Counted from the first letter of the stretch, positions 20,457 through 30,345 are shown. The stretch: 64,000 nt of DNA from Methanobacterium bryantii (GCF_002287175.1 NZ_LMVM01000023.1:248001-312000); one strand, 5' to 3'. Made by a program: numbers and translations. The notes: generated from the sequence alone by a model not told the origin.

Positions 20457-23399
20457 GTGGAAAATCCAGATAAAACAGAGAAAAAATCAAAAGTAAATCC
20501 AAAAGGAAATGAAAAAAAGAAATTTCCAATAGTCGGTATTGGTTCATCTGCGGGGGGGCTTGAAGCTTTAGAGAAATTATTCAGCAATATGCCTAAAGAC
20601 ACAGGCATGGGATTTGTTTTAATCCAGCATTTAGATCCATCACACGAAAGCACTATGGCAGACTTAATTTCAAGATATACAGATATGGAAGTTCTTGTAA
20701 TTCAAGACGGAATGCCTGTTAAACCAGATAAATTGTATGTTATTCCCCCAAATAAAGAAGTAGGGATTAAAAATGGAATATTACACCTTTATAAACCTTT
20801 AGAACCTCATGGTTTTAGGATGCCAATTAATTTATTTTTTCAAGCTTTAGGAAATGATCAGGGAAAAAATTCTATTGGAATAATTCTTTCCGGATTTGGA
20901 TCAGATGGAACTAAAGGCTTATCATCTATTAAAGGTGCAGGAGGAATGGTTATGGCTCAAGACCCTGCATCTGCACAATCTGATAGCATGCCAAGCAGTG
21001 CAATAGCTACAGACCTTGTAGATCATATAGCACCGCCAGAAAAAATACCCGAATGCTTAATCTCATATATCAAGCACCTGAAAAAAATGCCCCCTATAAC
21101 AGTGATTGAGCAAGATGAGGAAACGCTTGATTCCATACGAAAAATACTGGTTCTAGTTAAAAATAGTACAGGACATGATTTCTCTCTTTATAAAAAAAGT
21201 ACAATAAACAGGAGGATTGGAAGGCGTATGGCAATTCTCCGGATTGATAACATATCAGATTACCTTAAGCATATACAAAAAAATCCTCATGAAGCAAATG
21301 TACTATTTAAAGAATTTTTAATCAATGTAACAAGCTTTTTTAGAGACCCCCAATCTTATAAATCTTTCAAAAAGAACATAACATCCCAATTACTAGAAAA
21401 AAAAGCAAACGGAGACACTTTACGCATATGGATCCCTGGATGCGCTACAGGTGAAGAAGCATACTCTATCGCCATACTTATCCAGGAATATATGGAGAAA
21501 ACTGAAAAAACATTTAATATACAACTTTTCGGCACAGATATCAATAAAGATGCTATTGAAACAGCGAGAATAGGAACTTATCCCCCCACCATCTCTTCTG
21601 AAGTAACACCAGAATGGTTGAAGAAGTTCTTCTCAAAAAAAGAAGACAATTACAAAGTTAATAGAGATATAAGGGAAATGGCAGTATTTGCACTCCATGA
21701 TCTTCTTAAAGACCCCCCATTTATTAATTTAGACATAATATCCTGCAGAAACGTTTTAATTTATTTAAATAAAGATGCCCAAAAGAAAGTGCTATCCTCA
21801 TTTAACTATGGATTAAAACCAGATGGTATTTTATTCCTCGGCCCTTCAGAGAGTATTGGTCCTTTTATAGATTCATTTAAAAATTTAGACAGTAAATGGA
21901 AGATTTATAAAAATATATCAAAACCAAGATCAAATAAAGAGTTAACTACATACCCATATTCAGAATTACATTACGGCAACAGGGATATTGAAATTATGGA
22001 AAAAAATGGAAAATCAGGGCCAGAAATGACCCAAATAGTTGAAAAAATCATTATAGAAAATTATGCACCTTCTCTAGTAATCACCGATAAACAAGGAACT
22101 ATCAATTTTATCTATGGAAGAGTTGGTAAATACCTTGAACCTGCCCAAGGATCTGCAAGCCTCAATATTCTAGACATGGCTAGAGAAGGAATTAAATTTG
22201 AATTAAGCTCAGCAATAGACAATGCAGTTTCAAAAGGGGAAGAAATTGAATATACCAACTTAGAAGTTAAAACCAATGGAAATTTCCAACCAATAAATCT
22301 AAAAGTCAAACCCATCAATAAACCCGAATCAATGAAAGGATTACTAATGGTCATATTTGAAGACATAGGATCACCTGAAGATGTGGGAAAGTCTGAAAAT
22401 CTTCCCAAAACAGTTCCAAAGAAAAACGAACGTATCATAAAACTAGAATCTGAATTAAAAGTGACCAAAAAACGCCTTCAAACAACTATTGGACAGCTTG
22501 AAACATCCAATGAAGAACTCAAATCAGCAAATGAAGAACTACAATCTATGAATGAGGAATTACAAAGTACAAATGAAGAATTAGAAACATCCAAAGAAGA
22601 ATTGCAGTCACTTAATGAAGAACTGTTAACTGTAAATTCCGAACTCCAAACTAAAATAGGAGAGATGACTGAAATAAATGATGATATGAATAACCTTCTT
22701 AACAGCACTGAAATTGCAACCATATTTGTAGATAAAGACATTAAAATAAAACGTTTCACCAAAGAAGCAACTAAAATAATTAATTTAATACCCCACGACA
22801 TCGGACGCCCATTAACAGATATTGTATCCAACTTAGAGTACACCAAACTAATTGAAGACAGTCAGGATGTTGTTAAAAGAGTCATTTATAAAGAAAAAGA
22901 AGTACGCACCAAAGATGGAAAATGGTATCTTGCACGGATAGTGCCGTATAAAACCCATGAAAACATTATAGCAGGAGCTGTGCTAACTTTTGTAGATATT
23001 GACCAACAGAAGAAAGCACGAATATTAACACAACACTCTCTTGATTATGTTGAAAGTATTTTAGAAACTGTACGCGAACCACTTATAGTTCTAGATAATG
23101 AAGCACGAATCATTTCTGCAAACAAATCTTTTTATAACAAATTTAAAGTAACAGAAAAAAATACACAGGGAAAATTATTATACAGTCTTGGAAATAACCA
23201 GTGGGATATTCTGGAATTAAAAGAGTTGCTGGAAAAGGTGATTTTTAAAGATCAAACATTTGAAAATTTCATGGTTGAACATGAATTTCCACGGATAGGG
23301 TACAAGAAAATGCTTTTAAATGCCAGAAAAATCTATCAAAAGGGAGTAGAAAAAGAAATGACACTTCTTGCAATAGAAGATGTTACTAAAATTAAATGA
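20457..23399 (+). CDS. CheB-CheR-PAS fusion protein
   Basis: A 980-residue fusion. CheB methylesterase comes first, without a receiver domain: GIGSSAGGLEAL near 27-38, LIQHLDP near 55-61 and SGFGSDGTKG supply the Ser, His and Asp. A CheR SAM methyltransferase follows (STINRRIGRRMAI, NVTSFFRDPQ, WIPGCATGEEAYS, ISCRNVLIYL). Then come a PAS segment, a long coiled coil rich in NEEL repeats (about 660-735), and further PAS domains. The start is GTG after AAGGGGA. No chemoreceptor or flagellar genes are visible, so it is likely a sensory protein feeding the kinase 110 bases downstream rather than classic chemotaxis. Confidence 0.92.
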   Translation: MENPDKTEKKSKVNPKGNEKKKFPIVGIGSSAGGLEALEKLFSNMPKDTGMGFVLIQHLDPSHESTMADLISRYTDMEVLVIQDGMPVKPDKLYVIPPNKEVGIKNGILHLYKPLEPHGFRMPINLFFQALGNDQGKNSIGIILSGFGSDGTKGLSSIKGAGGMVMAQDPASAQSDSMPSSAIATDLVDHIAPPEKIPECLISYIKHLKKMPPITVIEQDEETLDSIRKILVLVKNSTGHDFSLYKKSTINRRIGRRMAILRIDNISDYLKHIQKNPHEANVLFKEFLINVTSFFRDPQSYKSFKKNITSQLLEKKANGDTLRIWIPGCATGEEAYSIAILIQEYMEKTEKTFNIQLFGTDINKDAIETARIGTYPPTISSEVTPEWLKKFFSKKEDNYKVNRDIREMAVFALHDLLKDPPFINLDIISCRNVLIYLNKDAQKKVLSSFNYGLKPDGILFLGPSESIGPFIDSFKNLDSKWKIYKNISKPRSNKELTTYPYSELHYGNRDIEIMEKNGKSGPEMTQIVEKIIIENYAPSLVITDKQGTINFIYGRVGKYLEPAQGSASLNILDMAREGIKFELSSAIDNAVSKGEEIEYTNLEVKTNGNFQPINLKVKPINKPESMKGLLMVIFEDIGSPEDVGKSENLPKTVPKKNERIIKLESELKVTKKRLQTTIGQLETSNEELKSANEELQSMNEELQSTNEELETSKEELQSLNEELLTVNSELQTKIGEMTEINDDMNNLLNSTEIATIFVDKDIKIKRFTKEATKIINLIPHDIGRPLTDIVSNLEYTKLIEDSQDVVKRVIYKEKEVRTKDGKWYLARIVPYKTHENIIAGAVLTFVDIDQQKKARILTQHSLDYVESILETVREPLIVLDNEARIISANKSFYNKFKVTEKNTQGKLLYSLGNNQWDILELKELLEKVIFKDQTFENFMVEHEFPRIGYKKMLLNARKIYQKGVEKEMTLLAIEDVTKIK

Positions 23400-23525
23400 A
23401 GAATTAATCGTATGAATAACTCCCATAGTTATTTAAATATGACCATGAACTGATCAAACTTAAATTGATGTTATTAAATCTTTATATTGTTCAAATTTAA
23501 TTTTTAAAATTTGGAGAAAATTCAT

Positions 23526-24773
23526 ATGGATAGATACCAAAAATTACGGGACCTTGCTGAAGAAAAGCTGTGTGAAACCGATCAAGGCATAAATAAACTT
23601 CCAAAAGAAATTGATGAACTAATCCATGAACTTCAAGTACACCAAATTGAACTTGAAATGCAAAATGAAGAACTCCAACGTTCCAGAACAGAAATAGAAG
23701 AGCTGCACCAAAAATATTACGATCTTTACAATTCCGCCCCTGCAGGGTACATTACAATGGATATGGCAACCAAGATCACTGAAATAAACATTATAGGGGC
23801 AAAATTAATAGGTATTGACCCGACTGAGAAGCATAAATACATATTTAATTTATTTATTACACCAGAATACCGTGAATTATTTAATTTTCATGTTAAAAAT
23901 GCTTTAAGGACTGGAAATAAACAAAATTTTGAGCTTGACTTAAAAAGAAGAGATAAAACTATTTTTCATGCACATATTGAAATGGATATGAAATTAGAAA
24001 AAAATACATTGTACAAATTAGTTATAGTAGACATCACAGAACGGAAGAAGCTAGAAGAAGATTTAAAACGTTCCAATAATGAATTAAAACAGTTCGCATA
24101 TGTGGCATCACATGACCTACAAGAACCACTTAGAACCATTGTAAGTTTTACACAACTTTTAGCGAAGCGTTATGAAGGAAAGTTAGATAAAGATGCTGAT
24201 GAATTTGTTGATTTTATTGTAGATGCTTCAATTAGAATGAAACAACAGATCGATGATTTACTTGAATTTTCAGGGGTAATGACCCACGGTGGCAATTTTG
24301 AAAAAATAAACATGAATGATGTTCTTAAACAAGTTATTTCCAGTTTAAATACATTAATTAATGAAAACAATGCAAAAATTAGCTGTGATCCCTTACCCGA
24401 AGTAGTTGCTGACCACAGACAGCTTGCCCGATTATTTCAAAACATTATAATTAATTCTATTAAATTCAGAAAACCAGATGAAGCTCCAAAGATTCATATC
24501 TCCGCAAAAAAAGATGAAGAAAATAATGAATATATATTTTCAGTATCCGACAATGGAATTGGAATAGAATCACAGTATCAAGACCGCATTTTCACCATAT
24601 TCCAGAGACTTCACCCAATGGAAGAATATAAAGGAACTGGAATCGGACTTTCAGTTGCAAAAAAAATTGTAGAACGCCACGGAGGGCTCATTTGGGTGGA
24701 ATCTAAGTTTGGAAAAGGTTCTACTTTTTATTTTACCATACCTGTTTCCACAAATAATATTAAAACTAGTTAA
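23526..24773 (+). CDS. PAS domain sensor histidine kinase
   Basis: A cytoplasmic kinase of 415 residues from the ATG at 23526 (GGAG 9 bases upstream; an in-frame TTG at 23511 overlaps that site). It has an N-terminal coiled coil with ELQVHQIELEMQNEEL, a PAS domain with YNSAPAGYITMD, a dimerisation and phosphoacceptor helix with SHDLQEPLR, and a catalytic domain with N-box NIIINSIKF, DNGIGI and GTGIGLSVA. There are no membrane helices. No response regulator is adjacent. It probably works with the CheB-CheR-PAS protein upstream. Confidence 0.92.
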   Translation: MDRYQKLRDLAEEKLCETDQGINKLPKEIDELIHELQVHQIELEMQNEELQRSRTEIEELHQKYYDLYNSAPAGYITMDMATKITEINIIGAKLIGIDPTEKHKYIFNLFITPEYRELFNFHVKNALRTGNKQNFELDLKRRDKTIFHAHIEMDMKLEKNTLYKLVIVDITERKKLEEDLKRSNNELKQFAYVASHDLQEPLRTIVSFTQLLAKRYEGKLDKDADEFVDFIVDASIRMKQQIDDLLEFSGVMTHGGNFEKINMNDVLKQVISSLNTLINENNAKISCDPLPEVVADHRQLARLFQNIIINSIKFRKPDEAPKIHISAKKDEENNEYIFSVSDNGIGIESQYQDRIFTIFQRLHPMEEYKGTGIGLSVAKKIVERHGGLIWVESKFGKGSTFYFTIPVSTNNIKTS

Positions 24774-24850
24774 CTTCTGCCTTTTAATTTTAAATTATAA
24801 AATTAAAAGTTAGAATTCTTAATTGAATCAATTAAGTTACCATTTATGTA

Positions 24851-25177
24851 CTAACGTTCCTTTCTAAATGAATTGATCATTTGACGGATTCTCTCTAAAC
24901 TCTGCTCTGTTCTATCGATCATTATGTCAGTTTTATTGATATCTTCTTCCATTTTTTTAATGTTAGATCTTTCCCTATGAATCACTTTCAAGAGTTGATT
25001 ATGTCTTTTTTTATTTTGGGTGTCGACTGCCCTTAATTCTTTTATCCAGTAGTCCAATAAACTGTTTACAGTCTTTAAATACTTTTTTTCCGTTTCTTTT
25101 TGATCATGAATATTATTGATAATACTCTCTTTTGTTTGCAGGTATTTTTCTTCTTGATTAGTATCATCATTTTTCAT
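24851..25177 (-). CDS. Small coiled-coil protein, paralogue of 18700-18987
   Basis: A charged helical protein of 108 residues from the ATG at 25177; an upstream in-frame start would add a hydrophobic stretch with no ribosome site. Like the protein at 18700-18987 it has a KYLKTVNSLLDYWIKELRAVD segment followed by a coiled coil of about 45 residues. It is convergent with the histidine kinase gene. The function is unknown. Confidence 0.6.
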   Translation of the reverse strand: MKNDDTNQEEKYLQTKESIINNIHDQKETEKKYLKTVNSLLDYWIKELRAVDTQNKKRHNQLLKVIHRERSNIKKMEEDINKTDIMIDRTEQSLERIRQMINSFRKER

Positions 25178-25282
25178 GAAATATAATTTTATATTATTAA
25201 ATATAAATAATTTATTAACTAACAATTCTTAAAACAATTTATTTGCTGTTATTTTTTGAAAAAAAGAGCCAGTAGATTGTTG

Positions 25283-25313
25283 AGTTCTCCCAAATTTACA
25301 ATTTTAAGAGAAC
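25283..25313. terminator. Hairpin downstream of hdrA
   Basis: GTTCTC...GAGAAC flanks an inner AAATT/AATTT stem just beyond the hdrA stop. It probably ends the hdrCBA transcript, or belongs to the hairpin family seen elsewhere. Confidence 0.4.
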
Positions 25314-25322
25314 CTCCCATCT

Positions 25323-27698
25323 CTACAAATCCTTATATGAAGCCTTATATAAGACCGCTTCAAGCTTATCAAGAGCTTTACCGACCTGTTTATCAAACTC
25401 AGTGAGTTTATTGGCCAGTCCTCTGAAGTAAGGCGCGTAAACCTTATAGTACATCAATCTGTCAGTATCTATACTGTTTTTTATAAGAGCCGATCTAAAT
25501 TCATTGACTTTATCCTGGATAGAAGAGTACATTACCTCATCAGGATATTCACCTAAAAATATACCGTCTGCACCATTTTCAAATGCAAATAAGATATGCT
25601 TTGGCATCAGCCGGTTTATTGATGGCACCCTTATGATCCTGACAGATTCAGGATAGGATATCCTATTTATCCCTATATTATCAGCCGCCACGTAACCAAT
25701 ATAGTCAACAAACGCCAGAATTCTCCTTTCACCTTCTTTTTTATCCTTAAGCATACCTTCAATCATTGCAAAGATTTGGGCATCTGTTTGGCCCATTACG
25801 TCAATTGCATTGTTTTCACACTTGGAAACACATATACCGCAGCCGTTACAGGCAACAGGATCAACAGAGATGCGTTCATTGTGTATGTAAACAGCTTTAT
25901 ATTTACATGCAGCCACGCATTCTCCACACATTACACACTGCCTGCCGTCAACTACCGCAATTGTTGGCTCTATCTCCAGACCGCCGTTTATCATCTCAGA
26001 AACCTTGGAAGCTGCAGCATTTGCTTGAGAAACACTTTCAGTGATATCTTTTGGGCCCTGTGCAGTTCCGCAAACATATATCCCTTCTATATCGGTAGCT
26101 ACAGGCTTAATTTTTGAATGTTTCTCTTTTACAAACATGTCCTCTGTAAGCCCTACATTCAATGTTTCTGCAACTTTTAATGTCCCTTCTGATGGTTCCA
26201 TGGCTTCAGATAATACAACCATATCTGTTTCTATTTCTAAAGGTTCCCTACGGAGAGTATCTTCTAACCTGACGATGATATTTTCGCCTTTTTTGGTTAT
26301 ATCTCCAGGGCGTCCTCTCACCAGTTTAATTCCCTTGGACTGTACATGTCTGAAGTAATTTTCATACATTCCAGGAGTTCTCATGTCAGTATAACAGATA
26401 ACTATTTCAGTGTCTGGATAATAATGTTTTATGAAGCTAGCGTGCTTTAAAGACACCATGCAGCATACTTTTGAGCAGTAACGTTTGCCTTCAGGTTTTT
26501 CGTCCCTTGAACCTGCACACTGAACCATTACGACCCTTCTTGGGACTTTTCCATTTGAAGGTCTGAGGAGTTTACCGTCTGTTGGCCCGTTTACCCCCAT
26601 TATCCTTGCAAGTTCCATCTGGCTTATTACATCATCATATCTTCCATACCCATATTCCGGACGCTTTTTAAGGTCAAATCCTTTGTGGCCTGTTGCTATG
26701 ATGACAGAACCCACATTTAGAGGTATGATTTCTCCCTTCGCCTTGATGTCAATAGCGTCCATTTTACAGACTTTCTCACATTTACCGCACTTAATACAAT
26801 TTTCATCATCGATTGTATAAATATCAGGAACTGATTGTGGGAAAGGCTTGTATATAGCTTTCCTTGTCATTAAATTCTCGTTCCATTCATTAGGAACCTC
26901 AACAGGACAGATCTCTGCACAGTTTCCACATGCAGTACATTTATCTTCATTAACATGGCCTGGTTTCCTTTCAATGAGCAGATTGAAGTTTCCTGCTTTC
27001 CTTTCAGATGATTTAATCTCCGAATTAGTCATTATGTCAATATTGTTATGCTGCACTGCTTCGTTTATAAGCGGGTTGAAGAGGCATAATGAACATTCTT
27101 CAGCAAGCTTTTCTGGTGAGAATACTTTACCTATTTTTATCATGTTCCCCCCAACAGTAGGCTTGTCTTCAATTATATGTACTTTAACGCCCTGATTTGC
27201 AAGTGAAAGTGCAGCAGTTATTCCTGATATTCCCCCTCCAACTACAGCAGCGCTTTTTTTGGTTTTTCGGACTATAGCATCAAGAGGTCTAGCGTATTGA
27301 ACCCTTTCAACAGCTGCATTTGTAAGTGATACTGCTTTTTCAGTTGCCTTATTTTTATCAGAATGTACCCATGAACAGTGCTCCCTGATATTTGCTATCT
27401 CTAAAAGATAAGGGTTTAAAGGAGCTATATGGTTTCTAAATGTTTTTTCGTGAGTAATTGGAGAACAAGCTGCAATTACTACCCTGTCCAGCCCTTCTTC
27501 CAGTATAATATCTCTGATATTTTTTTGACATTTCATTGAGCAGAGATTTTCGAAATCTTTAACTACTTTAGCATCAACTGAAGAAGCAAGCTTCTCGATG
27601 TCTACAGTGTCTGAAATATTGCCCCCGCACCTGCATAAAAAAACACCGATGTCAATGCTGCTTTTGGGAGCATATCTTGAGAAATTGTAATTGTTCAT
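25323..27698 (-). CDS. hdrA: Heterodisulfide reductase subunit A with degenerate MvhD-like tail
   Basis: HdrA is the FAD and Fe-S flavoprotein of the CoM-S-S-CoB heterodisulfide reductase complex. The 791 residues include an N-terminal HdrA region (FLCRCGGNI), a FAD-binding Rossmann motif (AAVVGGGISGITAAL), four ferredoxin-type CxxCxxCxxxC motifs and C-terminal similarity to MvhD, the [2Fe-2S] linker to hydrogenase. In the MvhD-like part the usual cysteines are absent: CxWC reads VDYIGY, PCSGR reads PSINR and GCHPGDCHY reads GEYPDEVMY. The complex may thus take electrons from another donor. It is last in an hdrC-hdrB-hdrA order. Confidence 0.9.
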   Translation of the reverse strand: MNNYNFSRYAPKSSIDIGVFLCRCGGNISDTVDIEKLASSVDAKVVKDFENLCSMKCQKNIRDIILEEGLDRVVIAACSPITHEKTFRNHIAPLNPYLLEIANIREHCSWVHSDKNKATEKAVSLTNAAVERVQYARPLDAIVRKTKKSAAVVGGGISGITAALSLANQGVKVHIIEDKPTVGGNMIKIGKVFSPEKLAEECSLCLFNPLINEAVQHNNIDIMTNSEIKSSERKAGNFNLLIERKPGHVNEDKCTACGNCAEICPVEVPNEWNENLMTRKAIYKPFPQSVPDIYTIDDENCIKCGKCEKVCKMDAIDIKAKGEIIPLNVGSVIIATGHKGFDLKKRPEYGYGRYDDVISQMELARIMGVNGPTDGKLLRPSNGKVPRRVVMVQCAGSRDEKPEGKRYCSKVCCMVSLKHASFIKHYYPDTEIVICYTDMRTPGMYENYFRHVQSKGIKLVRGRPGDITKKGENIIVRLEDTLRREPLEIETDMVVLSEAMEPSEGTLKVAETLNVGLTEDMFVKEKHSKIKPVATDIEGIYVCGTAQGPKDITESVSQANAAASKVSEMINGGLEIEPTIAVVDGRQCVMCGECVAACKYKAVYIHNERISVDPVACNGCGICVSKCENNAIDVMGQTDAQIFAMIEGMLKDKKEGERRILAFVDYIGYVAADNIGINRISYPESVRIIRVPSINRLMPKHILFAFENGADGIFLGEYPDEVMYSSIQDKVNEFRSALIKNSIDTDRLMYYKVYAPYFRGLANKLTEFDKQVGKALDKLEAVLYKASYKDL

Positions 27699-27729
27699 AT
27701 TATTCCCTCATAATGGAATTTTTAATGAT

Positions 27730-27913
27730 TTTTTGATCAACCTTTTTTTGGAAAAAAGCCCTCGAAAATAAATATTTTCGGGGCATGTGAAAATTTTCAA
27801 TTTTCACTGCCACAAAATTGAAAAATTTTGTGAGTACCAAAAATCTGTCAAAATCTCTGATTTTGACGCAGCAAAAACTTTGTTTTTGCATGCTTCGATT
27901 TTTGAGTGGTTGA
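27730..27913. repeat. Hairpin array between hdrB and hdrA
   Basis: Successive short inverted repeats: CGAAAATAAATATTTTCG, GTGAAAATTTTCAATTTTCAC, CACAAAATTGAAAAATTTTGTG, TCAAAATCTCTGATTTTGA and GCAAAAACTTTGTTTTTGC, with an outer CAAAAATC/GATTTTTG pair. They separate hdrB from hdrA by 241 bases. No gene is present; the array resembles those at 10519, 41037, 43806, 45405 and 50337. Confidence 0.7.
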
Positions 27914-27939
27914 ATTGGTAATTGTTCATGTTATCCGCC

Positions 27940-28887
27940 TCATTGACAGAGGTTAGTCTGCTTTATCTTTTCTAAAACTTTATCTACAGGAACTGTATGT
28001 GTTTGAACACCCACTACTTTATAAGGGTCAGCCCCAAGTGCAAGTGCTACGAACTGGGAAATATTAAAGTATACAATACCAAATTCAGTTCCCGACGATT
28101 TTTCAATGGCCCCCTGGTTTCTATCAAACTGCATCTGACAGTTAGGACACATGTGAAGCAGAATATCAACGTCATTTTCCTTCAAACTGTTCAGTTTCTC
28201 CTCAGTTACAGAAAGGGATAAATCTCGGTTCATGTAACGCTGTCTGAAACCGTTACCGCATGTTGTTGTTTTACGGTCGTACCAGTCAACGGTTTCCACG
28301 CCGCATGCTTTTGCAAGTGTCTCTATAACCATAGGGTCTCTTTCATTTCCAATAGTATCCTTTTGATGGACTTTGCAGTAATGGCATGCGTGATGAGACG
28401 CCACTTTGAGTCCAGATAGATCTACCTCTACAAGGTCTTTAATTTCATCTGCTTTATTATACAAAATTTCAACTGAATGGAAAATATTACCTCTTGAGTC
28501 CATATCATCCGCATTATAAGTTAAATCATGACATCCAGAATCGTCTAAAATCTTATTTATCTGACCTCTAACTTCATCATTCTCATTTAAGATATTACAT
28601 GATTTCTTAAGTATTGCATAGCATGTTGCACAGAGTGTTGCTATATTTTTATGGCCTTCATTCCTTGCAATTCCAAAGTTTCTTGCTGCAAGTGCAGTGG
28701 TAGAAAATTGGTCAAATAAATCCGCGTAATGTCCTAAACCAGTGCAACAGGACTGTCTATCACTAATGATGTATTCAATTCCAAGTTTATCAAATAAATA
28801 TTTTGTAGATGACTCTACGCCAGGATATTCAACATTTACAAGGCAGCTTTTAAAGAGTAAAATCTCTTTATCCGGTATTTTTTTTAT
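27940..28887 (-). CDS. hdrB: Heterodisulfide reductase subunit B, start codon lost
   Basis: HdrB holds the two non-cubane clusters that cleave CoM-S-S-CoB. The open frame runs from an ATA codon at 28887, after AAGGTGGTGTTAAC, to 27940 (315 residues), with no ATG until 28503. The first cluster motif is complete (Cys15, Cys47-Cys48, Cys86-x2-Cys89). In the second, the expected CCG pair reads TTTCGNG, so one cysteine is missing. A diverged copy of the first codons with a proper ATG lies 121 bases upstream at 29008 but out of frame. It is either translated from ATA or a decaying gene. Confidence 0.7.
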   Translation of the reverse strand: MKKIPDKEILLFKSCLVNVEYPGVESSTKYLFDKLGIEYIISDRQSCCTGLGHYADLFDQFSTTALAARNFGIARNEGHKNIATLCATCYAILKKSCNILNENDEVRGQINKILDDSGCHDLTYNADDMDSRGNIFHSVEILYNKADEIKDLVEVDLSGLKVASHHACHYCKVHQKDTIGNERDPMVIETLAKACGVETVDWYDRKTTTCGNGFRQRYMNRDLSLSVTEEKLNSLKENDVDILLHMCPNCQMQFDRNQGAIEKSSGTEFGIVYFNISQFVALALGADPYKVVGVQTHTVPVDKVLEKIKQTNLCQ

Positions 28888-29008
28888 GTTAACACCACCT
28901 TGATTTTAGTTCATCTATATTTGACAAACTAAATAATTTAAAATTATGAAAGTCAATGTTTGCAAGGCAGGTTTTAAGTAAAATCTCTTTATCTGGTATT
29001 TTTTTCAT
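28864..29008 (-). repeat. Diverged tandem duplication at the hdrC-hdrB junction
   Basis: On the coding strand, the segment from 29008 starting ATGAAAAAAATACC, and the one from 28887 starting ATAAAAAAAATACC, are near copies. They include the preceding AAGG(C/T)GGTGT ribosome site and about 30 following bases. The offset of 121 bases is not a multiple of three, so the upstream copy (40 codons) ends at a TAA before the real hdrB body. Confidence 0.7.
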
Positions 29009-29594
29009 CTCTACACCGCCTTAGTTCATTTAACCTGTTTTTGAATCCTGTTTTTTCTAAAATCTTGTTGATATCTTTTACATCTTTTTCAGGCAGGAAC
29101 ATAGAGCCCAGGTTTAAATCTTCCCTTATATCTTCAAGGTTAATTCTTAATTCAAGCCACTCTTTTCCAAAGTCCTTTATAAGATCATTAAAGAAATTTG
29201 AAGGAATTGCTCCCAGTCCAAATTCTATGAAACTCTCACCATATGCTGAAAAAGGAGCTACTTTCGGCTTTCCTTTTCCGTTATCAATTGCCCTTTGCCT
29301 TAAAACTTGGTTTACCACAGATGGGCTGTTGCTTACCGGGCATACGCTCTGGCATGTGTAACAGTAAAAACAATTCCAGATTATATCATCTGTAATTAAA
29401 GTTTCATCTTTATCAAGCACCCTTTTAACTAGTTCCCTTGGATCGTAGTCAGTGTGTCTTGCCGCAGGGCATACAGATGTGCACATCCCACACTGGATAC
29501 ATTTAAGGATTCCAAGATCTTTTGGTGCTTTTAAGTCCTTAATAATATCTTCTGCTAATTCAAAGCTGTTTTCGCCTATTTTTAGAGTATTCAT
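28989..29594 (-). CDS. hdrC: Heterodisulfide reductase subunit C
   Basis: A 201-residue iron-sulfur protein that passes electrons between HdrA and HdrB. Two full cubane motifs are visible, CIQCGMCTSVCP and CFYCYTCQSVCP. The length matches HdrC. Its last codons overlap the duplicated hdrB start at 29008. It is the first gene of this hdrCBA set, behind a 240-base AT-rich spacer. Confidence 0.92.
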   Translation of the reverse strand: MNTLKIGENSFELAEDIIKDLKAPKDLGILKCIQCGMCTSVCPAARHTDYDPRELVKRVLDKDETLITDDIIWNCFYCYTCQSVCPVSNSPSVVNQVLRQRAIDNGKGKPKVAPFSAYGESFIEFGLGAIPSNFFNDLIKDFGKEWLELRINLEDIREDLNLGSMFLPEKDVKDINKILEKTGFKNRLNELRRCRDEKNTR

Positions 29595-29833
29595 ATGTAT
29601 TATACCCCATATATCGAATAAAGTGTCAGTTTTAAAAATAATCTGTTATAGTATTTATACTTGTACTTCAAGTTATATATACTCAAATTATGACATTTTT
29701 AAGTTCAATTTATCATTTTTTAATTATACCATGATTATTCAGTATAACCACTACTTAATTTTTGTGTATCATGATTGTTTATGTATAATAATTGTTCGAA
29801 TAGTATAATATACTTTATCGTTATAAAAATATA

Positions 29834-30260
29834 CTAACTATATTTCAATGATCTTCCTAAAATTTCAAAAGTTATTGCACTTGGAAAAATCAACGAATGT
29901 ATATGTGTAAGTTCCATGCAATAGTCGAGACTTTCTCCAGCATCAGCCATTTTACGTGTTGCATGCGCCATCAAATCAGCTGGAAGAGGAACAACTTTTA
30001 AATCTGTAATTGCATCTATAATTTCCTTGAAGAAAGTCACGGATTTAAATCGAGCAGTTGCCGAGTAGATCAACATGCGCTGCTATATATCTCGCGTTTG
30101 CAATAGAAAGTAGAGTTGTATCCCACCATCTTGATCTTGGAGGTAATTGAGAAAATCATATTTATCATATAAATCAGCCTTTAAATCTATAGAGGCATTT
30201 TAAATAATTCAAGAGACGTATCTGTTTTTCCAAAATCAAGATTTACCGCTCTTTTTAATG
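29834..30260 (-). pseudogene. Degraded remnant, possibly a PIN-domain (VapC-like) toxin
   Basis: The best frame (29834-30076) reads FFKEIIDAITDLKVVPLPADLM, then ATRKMADAGESLDYCMEL. This resembles the second half of archaeal PIN nucleases, although the usual ...DDALHLA segment is disrupted. Upstream frames contain further fragments (DTTLLSIANARYIAAHVD, YDKYDFLNYLQD) separated by stops and shifts. The identity is tentative; decay is clear. Confidence 0.4.
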
Positions 30261-30345
30261 TTTATCTTGTTAGTATCGTGCCCTCTGCTCCGCTTTTATC
30301 AATCCCCCATCATAAAGTTCATCTGAAATAGTTTTTAAATATGAT

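Noticed and set aside
25323..27698. Selenocysteine codon in hdrA, as in some methanogens
   Set aside because: The frame has no internal TGA and the position holds ordinary Cys codons.
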